Of a stretch of DNA of 9,860 nucleotides, positions 1 to 6,452 are shown piece after piece; position 1 is the stretch's first letter; each line of letters opens with the position of its first letter. The notes under the pieces were generated by a model. That model saw only the letters and a program-made list of their open reading frames with translations, ran no database searches and had not been told where the DNA came from. A program made the position numbers and the translations under genes. The stretch lies in assembly GCA_946537585.1 (NCBI GenBank), contig CAMNFX010000036.1:1-9860 (forward strand). Reading direction: 5' to 3'. The stretch is from an uncultured Lachnospiraceae bacterium. Its GTDB lineage: Bacteria > Bacillota > Clostridia > Lachnospirales > Lachnospiraceae.

Positions 1-894
1 AAGGTCTACGATGGCACACCGCTGAGTGCAGCGGGAAGCATCACCGGGCTTGTGAATTCAGAGACGGCGACATTGGCTGCAGCCGGTACACAGACGAAAG
101 CGGGCAGCAGCACCAACGCTTACAGCATCAGTTGGGACGGCACGGCTGCGGAGGCAAACTACGAGATCGCCTCTGAGACGCTTGGCACGCTCACAGTGAC
201 GCCAAAGGAGGTGACTGTCTCCGGCATCACGGCTGCCAGCAAACGCTATGACCGGAGTGCGGCGGCTGTTTTGAACTATGACAGCGTGGTGATCAGCGGA
301 ATGATCGCAGGCGACGATCTCAGTGTGCGTGCAACCGGCACCTTTGAGGATGAAAAGGCCGGCAGGGATAAGACCGTCAAGATCACGGGGATCACCCTCA
401 CGGGCAAAGATGCCGCAAACTACAAGCTTGCAGCCTCCGGAAACCAGAGCAGCACTACTGCAGACATTACCCGGATCAGCTCCGGCGGAAGCTCCGGCAC
501 CACGACGGTGAAGGGCTATGTGGGCTCTGTCGGCGGCACCTGGAATCAGGACGGATCAAACTGGTCCTATACCTATCTTGACGGACACCGCGCGGAGGGG
601 TGGAACTACCTCTACTATAACGGGCGCAGCGACTGGTATTATTTCGGCGGCGCGGGCCTCATGCAGACCGGGTGGATCGACTGGGAGGAGAACCGCTACT
701 ATCTGAATCCGGTCTCCGACGGACGGAAGGGCGCTCTACTGACCGGGTGGCAGCTGATCGATGGAAACTGGTACTACTTCGAACCTGTGCGTGGCCGCAA
801 CCAGGGCCGCATGTACCGGAACGAGAGCACGCCGGACGGCTACACGCTCGGCCCGGACGGTGCCTGGACCGGCTCCTCCGGAGCCTGGGAGTAA
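1..894 (+). CDS. Secreted surface protein, C-terminal part (YDG/MBG domains plus cell-wall-binding repeats); 5' end outside window
   Basis: The frame is open from base 1 (first residues KVYDGTPLSAAG) to TAA at 892-894, giving 297 visible residues; the true start lies upstream. Residues 1-70 are the end of one MBG/YDG-type beta domain (the KVYDGT motif is its hallmark). Residues ~70-160 are a second such domain (KRYD at 81-84, then a GDD...FEDEKAG...GKDAANYKL pattern). A Ser/Gly linker (~160-172) leads to ~120 residues rich in Trp, Tyr and Gly (NWSYTYLDG, GWNYLYYNG, DWYYFGG, TGWIDWEENRYYL, TGWQLIDGNWYYF), which match choline-binding-like cell-wall repeats. In this family the repeats hold an exported protein non-covalently on the wall and the YDG domains act as stalk or adhesion modules. 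No catalytic domain is visible in this part. The terminator-like hairpin downstream suggests it ends its own transcript. Family call is firm; the function of the missing N-terminal part is unknown. Confidence 0.9.
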   Translation, partial: KVYDGTPLSAAGSITGLVNSETATLAAAGTQTKAGSSTNAYSISWDGTAAEANYEIASETLGTLTVTPKEVTVSGITAASKRYDRSAAAVLNYDSVVISGMIAGDDLSVRATGTFEDEKAGRDKTVKITGITLTGKDAANYKLAASGNQSSTTADITRISSGGSSGTTTVKGYVGSVGGTWNQDGSNWSYTYLDGHRAEGWNYLYYNGRSDWYYFGGAGLMQTGWIDWEENRYYLNPVSDGRKGALLTGWQLIDGNWYYFEPVRGRNQGRMYRNESTPDGYTLGPDGAWTGSSGAWE

Positions 895-939
895 TACACA
901 GGTCGTCTCTCTTGTGCCAGTCGAGTCACTTATGTTATT

Positions 940-988
940 GAGATAGCGGAAATGGCTTGAAATAAGCTGTTTCCGCGATTTCTATTTT
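940..988 (+). terminator. Terminator-like hairpin after the surface-protein gene
   Basis: GCGGAAATGGCTT (946-958) pairs with AAGCTGTTTCCGC (964-976) over 13 base pairs, two of them G-U wobbles, around a 5-nt loop. After one mismatch, outer pairing continues between 940-944 and 978-982. The 3' side runs into a T-rich stretch (GATTTCTATTTT, 977-988). It lies 45 nt after the stop at 894, as expected for a Rho-independent terminator. The T tract is interrupted, so efficiency is uncertain. Confidence 0.7.
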
Positions 989-1174
989 GAGGTATGCTTC
1001 TTGCTTCGGAGTTCTTTTCGTATACCTAGTCTGCCCGGCAACTAAGGAAACGTAGGTAAAAGCGTTTTCTCGAGCTGTATTTGTGCAGAGATCCTTACAA
1101 ATCCGTGAGTATCCCCCTCGATATAAGAAACACCCCTGCAAATGAAGAGCTGATGGACTGAAATTCCTGATCCG

Positions 1175-1202
1175 GACAGTTGTCAATGACAATCATTTGT
1201 CA
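1175..1202. promoter_or_regulatory. Cluster of alternating TTGTCA/TGACAA half-sites, possible operator
   Basis: TTGTCA (1180-1185), TGACAA (1187-1192) and TTGTCA (1197-1202) alternate in orientation. The first pair forms a perfect 13-bp palindrome with a single central base, and the second pair forms a second inverted repeat with a 4-nt spacer. GACA at 1175-1178 adds a partial extra half-site. The cluster ends 5 nt before the proposed -35 box, a typical place for an activator or repressor site. No regulator gene is visible in the window, so the ligand and protein are unknown. Confidence 0.45.
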
Positions 1203-1206
1203 CTGA

Positions 1207-1235
1207 TTCATAGATGAAAATGCATATGTTATATT
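1207..1235 (+). promoter_or_regulatory. Extended -10 promoter for the downstream gene set
   Basis: A -10 box TATATT (1230-1235, five of six consensus bases) is preceded by TG at 1227-1228, giving the extended TGnTATATT form. A weak -35 TTCATA (1207-1212) sits 17 nt upstream. The predicted start of transcription near 1242 would leave a leader of about 65 nt before the ATG at 1307. This is the only good housekeeping-type promoter I find upstream of the seven following genes. Confidence 0.6.
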
Positions 1236-1306
1236 TAAGTTAAGTATTGTTTTACATCCGGTATCTGACCGGATCGGCATTGGATTTTTTAGATGGAGAA
1301 TGCAGT

Positions 1307-1912
1307 ATGAAACATTATAAGAATCTGATGAGTGCGCTGGGCGATGCGATGCCGGTATGTCTGGCATGGAGGCTGAATGGCAGCGAGGATAATTATTTCA
1401 ATGCAAGAGACCTGTTTGCATTCGCCCTGGCTGACGATAACGGTGAAGGCGCCCTGAAAGAGGGACAATTCTACCTTGTATCGGCAGAAGGGGCGATCGG
1501 GATCGCTTCCGGCTATGAGTATTTTGTAAGGTGGCTGTTCATACCGCTTGAGGGCGATACGTATGAGCGTGAAGTGCTTCGTCTTAAGGCGGAGCTTGAA
1601 CGTGATGCGCAGCCCGAGCCCGTGGCGCCAACTGTGCCGGAGCCCGTTCCGGAGCCTGTGCCGCAGCCCGCACCACAACCACAGCCAGTATACCAGCCTG
1701 CCCCCGAGCCTGCCCCGCAATCCGCCTGGGATCCTCAGCCGACACCTCAGTCTGCTCCTCAGCCGCAGACTGTGCCACAACAGCCGGCATTTCAGTCTGC
1801 TCCACAGAGCGCGCCGCAGCCGCCTAAGGTACGGTTCTGCCGGAACTGCGGATCCCCGATCAGCCCGAATGCCAAGTTCTGCTCCGGCTGCGGAAATCCC
1901 ATAGCCAGATGA
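1307..1912 (+). CDS. Small protein with Pro/Gln-rich linker and C-terminal zinc ribbon
   Basis: 201 residues. I start at ATG 1307 because GGAGAA (1295-1300) sits 6 nt upstream; an upstream TTG at 1247 in the same frame lies near the predicted transcription start and has no ribosome site. Residues 1-~95 are a globular domain (W21, IGIAS at 64-68, WLFIP at 76-80) resembling the N-terminus of the protein at 4631-5278. Residues ~101-173 are a Pro/Gln/Ala/Glu-rich flexible linker. Residues 177-199 are a zinc ribbon with C178-x2-C181-x10-C192-x2-C195, the pattern of the common bacterial zinc-ribbon tail. There is no signal peptide or membrane segment, so it is probably cytoplasmic. It is followed after 48 nt by the large membrane protein. 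The zinc ribbon may dock onto that protein or a partner, which is inference. Biochemical function is not recognised. Confidence 0.88.
   Translation: MKHYKNLMSALGDAMPVCLAWRLNGSEDNYFNARDLFAFALADDNGEGALKEGQFYLVSAEGAIGIASGYEYFVRWLFIPLEGDTYEREVLRLKAELERDAQPEPVAPTVPEPVPEPVPQPAPQPQPVYQPAPEPAPQSAWDPQPTPQSAPQPQTVPQQPAFQSAPQSAPQPPKVRFCRNCGSPISPNAKFCSGCGNPIAR
1606..1825 (+). repeat. Degenerate Pro/Gln-coding repeat tract in the zinc-ribbon protein
   Basis: About 73 residues (101-173) are dominated by Pro, Gln, Ala and Glu in short variations such as PEPVPEPVPQ, PAPQPQP and PQSAPQPQ. It is an imperfect low-complexity tract rather than an exact tandem repeat. It most likely forms an extended tether between the N-terminal domain and the zinc ribbon and could vary in length between strains. 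Confidence 0.7.
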
Positions 1913-1923
1913 CCATTCGCGAT

Positions 1924-1955
1924 CATATTCGTAAATATGTTCGAGGCGGAGGAAG
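1924..1955 (+). promoter_or_regulatory. Small hairpin followed by strong ribosome site for the membrane protein
   Basis: CATATT (1924-1929) and AATATG (1934-1939) form a 6-bp stem with loop CGTA. It ends 8 nt before GGAGGAAG (1948-1955), a near-ideal Shine-Dalgarno sequence spaced correctly for ATG 1961. This fixes the start of the large membrane protein. The hairpin is weak and AT-rich, has no T tract, and is not a terminator; it may influence RNA stability. Confidence 0.5.
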
Positions 1956-1960
1956 TATAA

Positions 1961-4603
1961 ATGCATCAGAACGTACATAACAAGAATAATGATCCCAGGT
2001 ATCAGGAGCCTACGTTTCAGCAATACTGTTCTGATCCGGAGGCACCCAGATCGTATCAGGCTCTGATCTCGGGATTCCTGAAGGCAAGGGTCGCGGCATA
2101 TGTCAAAAACATGCCCCGCCTCCTGAAGATGATGATCCCTGTCACGATACTGTCTACTGTCTTCAATGTCTTCTTCTGGTCTGTGCTCAATGATACGATG
2201 TGGGCAGGAAGAGGCACCTGGGGAAGGATCTCGTTCGTCCCTTATCTGATCGGCGGCGCGGTATATTCGGGCTCAAGATATAAGGGCGCGACACCCTTCG
2301 AGATCGCCGGGCTGACGCCGACGGGCAAGGTCGTTGCGCCGCTGACCTTCGGACTCAGCCTTCTGTTCGCGCGGATGATGTTGCGGAAAAAGCAGGGCGG
2401 ATCCGCAGCCATATCCGAAGACTTCGCGAATGTCCGGAATATGAGGGATCACTATGAAAGGATGCTTGGCGTGGCGCCGAGACCGGGGGCTCCCCGGAAG
2501 AAAGCCGCGCCCCACGCCAATGCCAGCCCCAATCCCAATGCCGGTGCCAATGCCGGTGCCGGTCCGAATGCCAATTCCCGCGCCAATGCGCAGTCTGAAC
2601 GGAAAATAGCCGACCGTGTCGAGGAAATGGCTGTCACCAACGGTTATATCGACCTTTCCAACCTTTCCGGCAACATTTACATGCGCATAGGACTGATCGG
2701 CGCTGTCGTTTTCGGATTCCTGATCAGGAACCCCTTTGCGGTGCCTGTGTTCGCGATCCTGTTCTATTTCTCATTCGGTCAGGGCGGCCAGAGCGATCTC
2801 GGCCAGACCTGTTTCCGTGTGCGCTCGGCAGACGGCAGGCTCCATGACGGAAGGAAGCAGACCGTTCCGCTGTATTCCGAAGGCATGCTCGTCATGTACT
2901 ATATGGCGATCGGCCTGTTCATGTATACGGCTGTAAATGTCGTGCTCTGGGTCCTGTTCGGCTATAATTACTACTTCCGCTTCCTTGTCAGCGCGGCTCT
3001 CATCGCTGCGGTCGTTTACTGGGGCGGCGGAGGAAAAAAGAAGCCCGCGGGTATCGCATCCGTCATCCTTCTGATCGTCGGCGGATCCCTGATGTTTAAC
3101 TGCCTTACCGTCTTTGCGGACGACAACGGCTGGTCCGAATCGGGCAAGACCATCGGGGGACTGATGCATAACGACGGCTTCTTCAAGTCACTCGTGAGCG
3201 CCTTTTTCCCGGTGCTCTTCTGGGATCTCGGCATTCTGCTCGGATGGCCGCTGGACGATCTCTTCCCGCCTCTGATCATGGACGATATACCGATAGCGCC
3301 CGCTCCTCCCACACCGCCGGCGCCGCCCCGGAATCCGTATGATTTCCCGGAAAGGCCGAAGGAATGGAGCCTGAACGATGAGGGCGACGTCAGTTTCATC
3401 GATCCGATCACCGGCAAGCGCAAGACCTACGGACTCGTGGGATATGATGAGAACGGAAATCCGCAGTATATCGGAGAGAACGGTTCTTATTATGACCTCG
3501 ACGAACTGCTCGTCAGTTATGATAATGCCGTCTCCCATACCGAGTATTACCAGGACGCCAACAAAGGCCTGCAGGAATGGCTCGAAAAGCAGCGCGCCGA
3601 GAACCAGAAGCTGTCGCGTGACGGCATGCAGTATCTTGAAGATAAATGGAAATGGGAGGCCCAGCAGGCAAAAGAAGAAAAGGAAGCCGAGCAGCTCTTC
3701 AAGATGTGGCAGAAATACGGAGGCGAGCTCGACAATAAGGAATCCATCAAGAAAGCGATGGAAAAGGCCATCGGAAAAGCCGAGAAGGATGCCCAGCATT
3801 ATAAGAACGTAGGCGAGTTCTGGGACAAGATGACGACAGCCGCGGAAGTTACGGAAAAGCTCGCGGACTACAGCCTTACCGGACTTTCCATTGTTACCGG
3901 AAATACTGCCATAAAACAGTATTATGACGTGACAAAGAACTATGCCTCCAAGCTGACCGATGCTTATGTGAATGATAAGAGCATGCAGGATGCGTTTTTT
4001 AAGGCTACTGTAGAAAACCTCGCTGACGTTGCGGGCGGTGAGCTTGGTGATGCAGGCTGGCATTTTACCGGGAATATCGGAAGTGAGGTCACAAAGAAAG
4101 TATGGTCCAACCTGGAAGAAGGGAAGGACTGGAACGACGGCCTGGGTTCTGCTGTATTTACCGGAACGGTCAAGGGCGGTCTGGATAAGATCGCGGATAA
4201 GATCAATACAAGCCAGCAGAATTACACGAATGATACATTCAGAAGAGATCTTGTAAATCTGAACAGGTCTCAGAATAACGGCATGTCCAAGGACGGCGTG
4301 GATGCCCTTAAGAACCTGAGGTATAAGACCTGGGCAAATAACAAGCAGGCTGAAAAAGCTCTCAAGAAAGCGACTGACACAACGAATGCAGTGACGAAAG
4401 AGGTGTACGATCAGATCACCAATGGAATGGAAAAGTATGACCGTAATCTCGAAGAGGAAAGCAGAAAAGCATTTCTTAAGGAAGTAGCCGACAGGAAGGC
4501 TGAGTATGCCAAGAAGCAGAGGGAGCAGGCCCTGCGTGCTGCCGAAAAAGAACTGAAGGATCACAGGGACGCGATCCGGAAGAATGCGCAGAAACCACTT
4601 TGA
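1961..4603 (+). CDS. Large polytopic membrane protein with charged, coiled-coil-rich C-terminal half, unknown function
   Basis: 880 residues from ATG 1961, set by GGAGGAAG just upstream. The N-terminus has no signal peptide. Hydrophobic segments occur near residues 54-76, 89-103, 124-141, 241-273 (probably two), 309-333, 340-355, 363-386 and 409-431, so about 8-9 membrane spans. Between spans 3 and 4 lies a loop with a low-complexity Asn/Ala/Gly stretch (185-211). After the last span a Pro-rich hinge (444-466) leads to a ~410-residue soluble half. This half has a small Asp/Gly/Tyr-rich segment (~470-520), charged helices likely to form coiled coil (~536-600 and ~820-880), and a Gly-rich amphipathic stretch (~687-748) reminiscent of regions in polymorphic toxins and injection-machine proteins. 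I recognise no known family. It lies between two genes for related small proteins, suggesting a three-component membrane assembly. Both the orientation of the C-terminal half and its role are unknown. Confidence 0.9.
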   Translation: MHQNVHNKNNDPRYQEPTFQQYCSDPEAPRSYQALISGFLKARVAAYVKNMPRLLKMMIPVTILSTVFNVFFWSVLNDTMWAGRGTWGRISFVPYLIGGAVYSGSRYKGATPFEIAGLTPTGKVVAPLTFGLSLLFARMMLRKKQGGSAAISEDFANVRNMRDHYERMLGVAPRPGAPRKKAAPHANASPNPNAGANAGAGPNANSRANAQSERKIADRVEEMAVTNGYIDLSNLSGNIYMRIGLIGAVVFGFLIRNPFAVPVFAILFYFSFGQGGQSDLGQTCFRVRSADGRLHDGRKQTVPLYSEGMLVMYYMAIGLFMYTAVNVVLWVLFGYNYYFRFLVSAALIAAVVYWGGGGKKKPAGIASVILLIVGGSLMFNCLTVFADDNGWSESGKTIGGLMHNDGFFKSLVSAFFPVLFWDLGILLGWPLDDLFPPLIMDDIPIAPAPPTPPAPPRNPYDFPERPKEWSLNDEGDVSFIDPITGKRKTYGLVGYDENGNPQYIGENGSYYDLDELLVSYDNAVSHTEYYQDANKGLQEWLEKQRAENQKLSRDGMQYLEDKWKWEAQQAKEEKEAEQLFKMWQKYGGELDNKESIKKAMEKAIGKAEKDAQHYKNVGEFWDKMTTAAEVTEKLADYSLTGLSIVTGNTAIKQYYDVTKNYASKLTDAYVNDKSMQDAFFKATVENLADVAGGELGDAGWHFTGNIGSEVTKKVWSNLEEGKDWNDGLGSAVFTGTVKGGLDKIADKINTSQQNYTNDTFRRDLVNLNRSQNNGMSKDGVDALKNLRYKTWANNKQAEKALKKATDTTNAVTKEVYDQITNGMEKYDRNLEEESRKAFLKEVADRKAEYAKKQREQALRAAEKELKDHRDAIRKNAQKPL
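2513..2590 (+). repeat. Hexamer repeat coding an Asn/Ala/Gly loop in the membrane protein
   Basis: The units CCAATG and CCGGTG alternate exactly at 2535-2540, 2541-2546, 2547-2552 and 2553-2558, with more degenerate copies on either side. They encode residues 185-211, such as PNAGANAGAGPNAN. Because the unit is six bases, gain or loss of copies keeps the frame. It looks like a slippage-prone spacer in a non-membrane loop. Confidence 0.75.
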
Positions 4604-4630
4604 CCGTGACTGAGAAAGCAGAGGATAGGA

Positions 4631-5278
4631 ATGGAAGGATTTAAATCATTTAGAGAAGCGGTAGAGAGTGTGAGCTCCGCGGCGGATTCCTGGCTGGATC
4701 TTTCGACCGGAAACCGGTTCGGCATCGACGAACTTCGTAAAATGGGAGATGCCTATGACGAAGCGATCGAGCCCGACGGCTGGAACTATTTTGTCACCTT
4801 TGCGGACACCGGTGAGATCGGCCTTGCCTCTACCTGCACCAGGGAGATCGAGTTCCTTTACGTGCCGGCCGGAAGCAGGTACCGGGAAGCGATCGCGGCG
4901 CAGGATAAGAGGATCGGGGAAATGCGGGAAGCACTGCTGCCCGTCCTTGAGCAGATGGTACGCGATAAGATCGATGAACTGGGTGAAGATCCGGAGAAAT
5001 TTGTCGCTGTGTTTCAAAGGGATTCGAAAATGCTCGCGGACGGCCTTGCCGACCGCGCGGACAGTTTCCTGAAACCCGGCTCCTTCCGCTTTACCGCGGA
5101 GGACTTCGGAGATGCCGGCACGGATGCGGCAAAAGTACTGCACATGCTGAAAACGCCCGGCCTTGCGGAGCGTGCTGCCGCCGCAAGAAAAGATCTGCGG
5201 AATTCCCCGGAGCCGCAGGAGGAAACGGATCCCCGTACGGTACTGGACCGTATGGATTACTGCGTTCTGGACCAGTAA
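4631..5278 (+). CDS. Small cytoplasmic protein, paralogue of the zinc-ribbon protein's N-terminal domain
   Basis: 215 residues from ATG 4631; AGAGGA lies 5 nt upstream and the gene begins 27 nt after the membrane protein. There is no signal peptide, membrane span or zinc ribbon (only two Cys, at 69 and 211). Residues 1-~90 align almost without gaps to residues 1-~90 of the protein at 1307-1912: aromatic-Lys at 4-5, A10, W21, an N.F motif at 28-30, then TGEIGLAS (60-67) against EGAIGIAS, FLYVP (75-79) against WLFIP, and a Tyr plus charged helix after it. The remainder is helical and charged (~85-145), followed by a more polar tail. The family is not one I can name. An immunity-like or chaperone-like partner of the membrane protein is possible but speculative. 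Its last codons are the first unit of a 17-bp tandem array. Confidence 0.87.
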   Translation: MEGFKSFREAVESVSSAADSWLDLSTGNRFGIDELRKMGDAYDEAIEPDGWNYFVTFADTGEIGLASTCTREIEFLYVPAGSRYREAIAAQDKRIGEMREALLPVLEQMVRDKIDELGEDPEKFVAVFQRDSKMLADGLADRADSFLKPGSFRFTAEDFGDAGTDAAKVLHMLKTPGLAERAAAARKDLRNSPEPQEETDPRTVLDRMDYCVLDQ

Positions 5279-5351
5279 TGCGCATGGATCAATGATGTGT
5301 ATGGGTCAATGACACGCATGGGTCAGAAGTGAACATGGACCAATAATGAAC
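5267..5351 (+). repeat. Five tandem 17-bp units starting in the last codons of the upstream gene
   Basis: Units begin at 5267, 5284, 5301, 5318 and 5335, exactly 17 bases apart: CTGGACCAGTAATGCGC, ATGGATCAATGATGTGT, ATGGGTCAATGACACGC, ATGGGTCAGAAGTGAAC, ATGGACCAATAATGAAC. The first unit contains the end and stop codon (5276-5278) of the upstream gene. The array fills the space up to the start region of the binding-protein gene. Read in its own phase, each later unit spells ATG-Asp/Gly-Gln and then a stop (the fourth has one extra Lys codon). There are no inverted arms, so it is neither CRISPR nor a terminator. Confidence 0.85.
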
Positions 5352-5369
5352 ATATTAGGAAACGAAAAA

Positions 5370-6452
5370 ATGAAAAAGAAGGATATCTTAAGATCTGTTG
5401 CAGCGGGAGCCGTCTTCCTGCTCCTTGCGGGATGCGCCGGAACTGCAGGTACGCCAGGCACGACGGGCACGGCGGACACGGCGGAGGCCGGCGGGACAAA
5501 AGCCCCGGAGGATCCCGGTGAGGTAAATGTCTACACCGCGGTCGACCAGGTGCATTCCGAGAAGATCTTCAAGGATTTCGAAGAAAAGACCGGGATCCGG
5601 GTCAAGCCGGTATATGACCTGGAAGCGAATAAGACGACGGGACTCACCAACAAGATACTCACAGAGATGGATCATCCGGTCTGTGATGTATTCTGGAACA
5701 ATGAATTCGCCCAGACGATCGCGCTGCAGAGGCAGGGGGCCCTGGCTCCCTATATCTCACCTGCCGCGTCCGACATTCCCGATGCCTACAAGGATAAGGA
5801 CGGTTACTGGACAGCGTTCGGCGGAAGGGCGAGAACGCTGCTCGTAAACACCGACCTTCTGGAGAAGACAGACTATCCTTCCTCGATATATGATCTCATA
5901 AGCGGGAAATACGAAGGGGATCAGATCGCCATCGCGTATCCGATGTTCGGTACGACACGTACCCAGGCAGCGGCCATATATGCCGCCCTCGGGGCAGATA
6001 AGGGCAGGGAGTTCTTTCAGAAACTTAAGGACAGCGGCGTCCAGGTCGTGGACGGGAATTCTGTCACCAAGGATATGGCTGCCGCCGGCCAGGTGATGAT
6101 CGGATACACGGATACCGATGACGCCAAAGAGGCGCTCGAAGACGGGGCGCACGTCGAGATGTGCTTTACCGATCAGGAAGAAGGAGGCATGGGAAATCTG
6201 ATCACCCCGAATACCGCTGCCCTGATCAAAGGCGCGCCCAACGAGGAAAACGCAAAGATATTCATAGATTACATCATTTCCCTCGACACGGAAAAGACCC
6301 TTATCGAAATGGGCTTTTTTGACCTGTCGATCCGGCCGGACGCGGATGCGGAGGGCTTCAAGATCCGGGGAATGGATGTAAATCTTGAGGAAGTGTATGA
6401 TATGCTGGAGACTGCGAGCAATGACATGCAGGAAATATTCGCAGTACAGTAA
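5370..6452 (+). CDS. Lipoprotein solute-binding protein of an iron(III)-type ABC transporter
   Basis: 360 residues from ATG 5370, chosen because AGGAAA (5357-5362) is 7 nt upstream and the protein then begins with a clean lipoprotein signal: KKK, a hydrophobic stretch at 10-20, and lipobox LAGC with Cys22. An in-frame ATG at 5346 would add 8 residues and lacks a good ribosome site. A Gly/Thr-rich tether (23-47) precedes the mature fold (EVNVYTAVDQ at 51-60, DVFWNNE at 106-112, GYTDTDDA at 245-252), the layout of the FbpA/AfuA-like binding-protein family. It should capture a ligand outside the membrane and deliver it to the permease encoded next. The adjacent Tyr-Tyr pair that binds Fe3+ in classical FbpA is not apparent; GYTDTDDA stands in the comparable region, so the ligand may not be free iron. 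Substrate is unassigned. Confidence 0.9.
   Translation: MKKKDILRSVAAGAVFLLLAGCAGTAGTPGTTGTADTAEAGGTKAPEDPGEVNVYTAVDQVHSEKIFKDFEEKTGIRVKPVYDLEANKTTGLTNKILTEMDHPVCDVFWNNEFAQTIALQRQGALAPYISPAASDIPDAYKDKDGYWTAFGGRARTLLVNTDLLEKTDYPSSIYDLISGKYEGDQIAIAYPMFGTTRTQAAAIYAALGADKGREFFQKLKDSGVQVVDGNSVTKDMAAAGQVMIGYTDTDDAKEALEDGAHVEMCFTDQEEGGMGNLITPNTAALIKGAPNEENAKIFIDYIISLDTEKTLIEMGFFDLSIRPDADAEGFKIRGMDVNLEEVYDMLETASNDMQEIFAVQ

Larger units (their letters stand above)
895..1306. other. AT-rich intergenic region between the surface protein and the downstream gene set
   Basis: About 410 nt without a convincing gene. It holds the terminator-like hairpin (940-988), a possible weak stem GGTAT (991-995)/ATACC (1022-1026), the inverted half-site cluster (1175-1202), an extended -10 promoter (1207-1235) and the ribosome site of the next gene (1295-1300). 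The composition is clearly more AT-rich than the flanking genes. An 85-residue reading frame on the - strand (935-1192) has no recognisable domain and overlaps the hairpin, so I do not call it. Nothing further is supported in 1030-1170. Confidence 0.6.

Noticed and set aside
935..1192. 85-residue reading frame on the - strand in the intergenic gap
   Set aside because: It overlaps the terminator-like hairpin, has no clear ribosome site and no recognised domain. It might belong to a dispersed intergenic repeat, which cannot be tested from one window.
1289..2023. 244-residue reading frame on the - strand
   Set aside because: It is antisense to the zinc-ribbon gene; its Arg/Leu-rich low-complexity middle is simply the complement of the Pro/Gln tract.
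3188..4564. 458-residue reading frame on the - strand
   Set aside because: It lies wholly inside the membrane-protein gene, whose strong ribosome site, domain structure and coiled coils support the + strand; the opposite frame is open because of codon bias and its product shows no coherent domain.
5267..5351. Array considered as CRISPR or as replication iterons
   Set aside because: The units are contiguous with no spacers, are diverged, and there is no replication-initiator gene or AT-rich unwinding region nearby.
5346..5369. ATG 5346 as the start of the binding protein
   Set aside because: It has no good ribosome site, lies at the edge of the repeat array, and would put eight extra residues in front of a well-formed lipoprotein signal that begins at ATG 5370.
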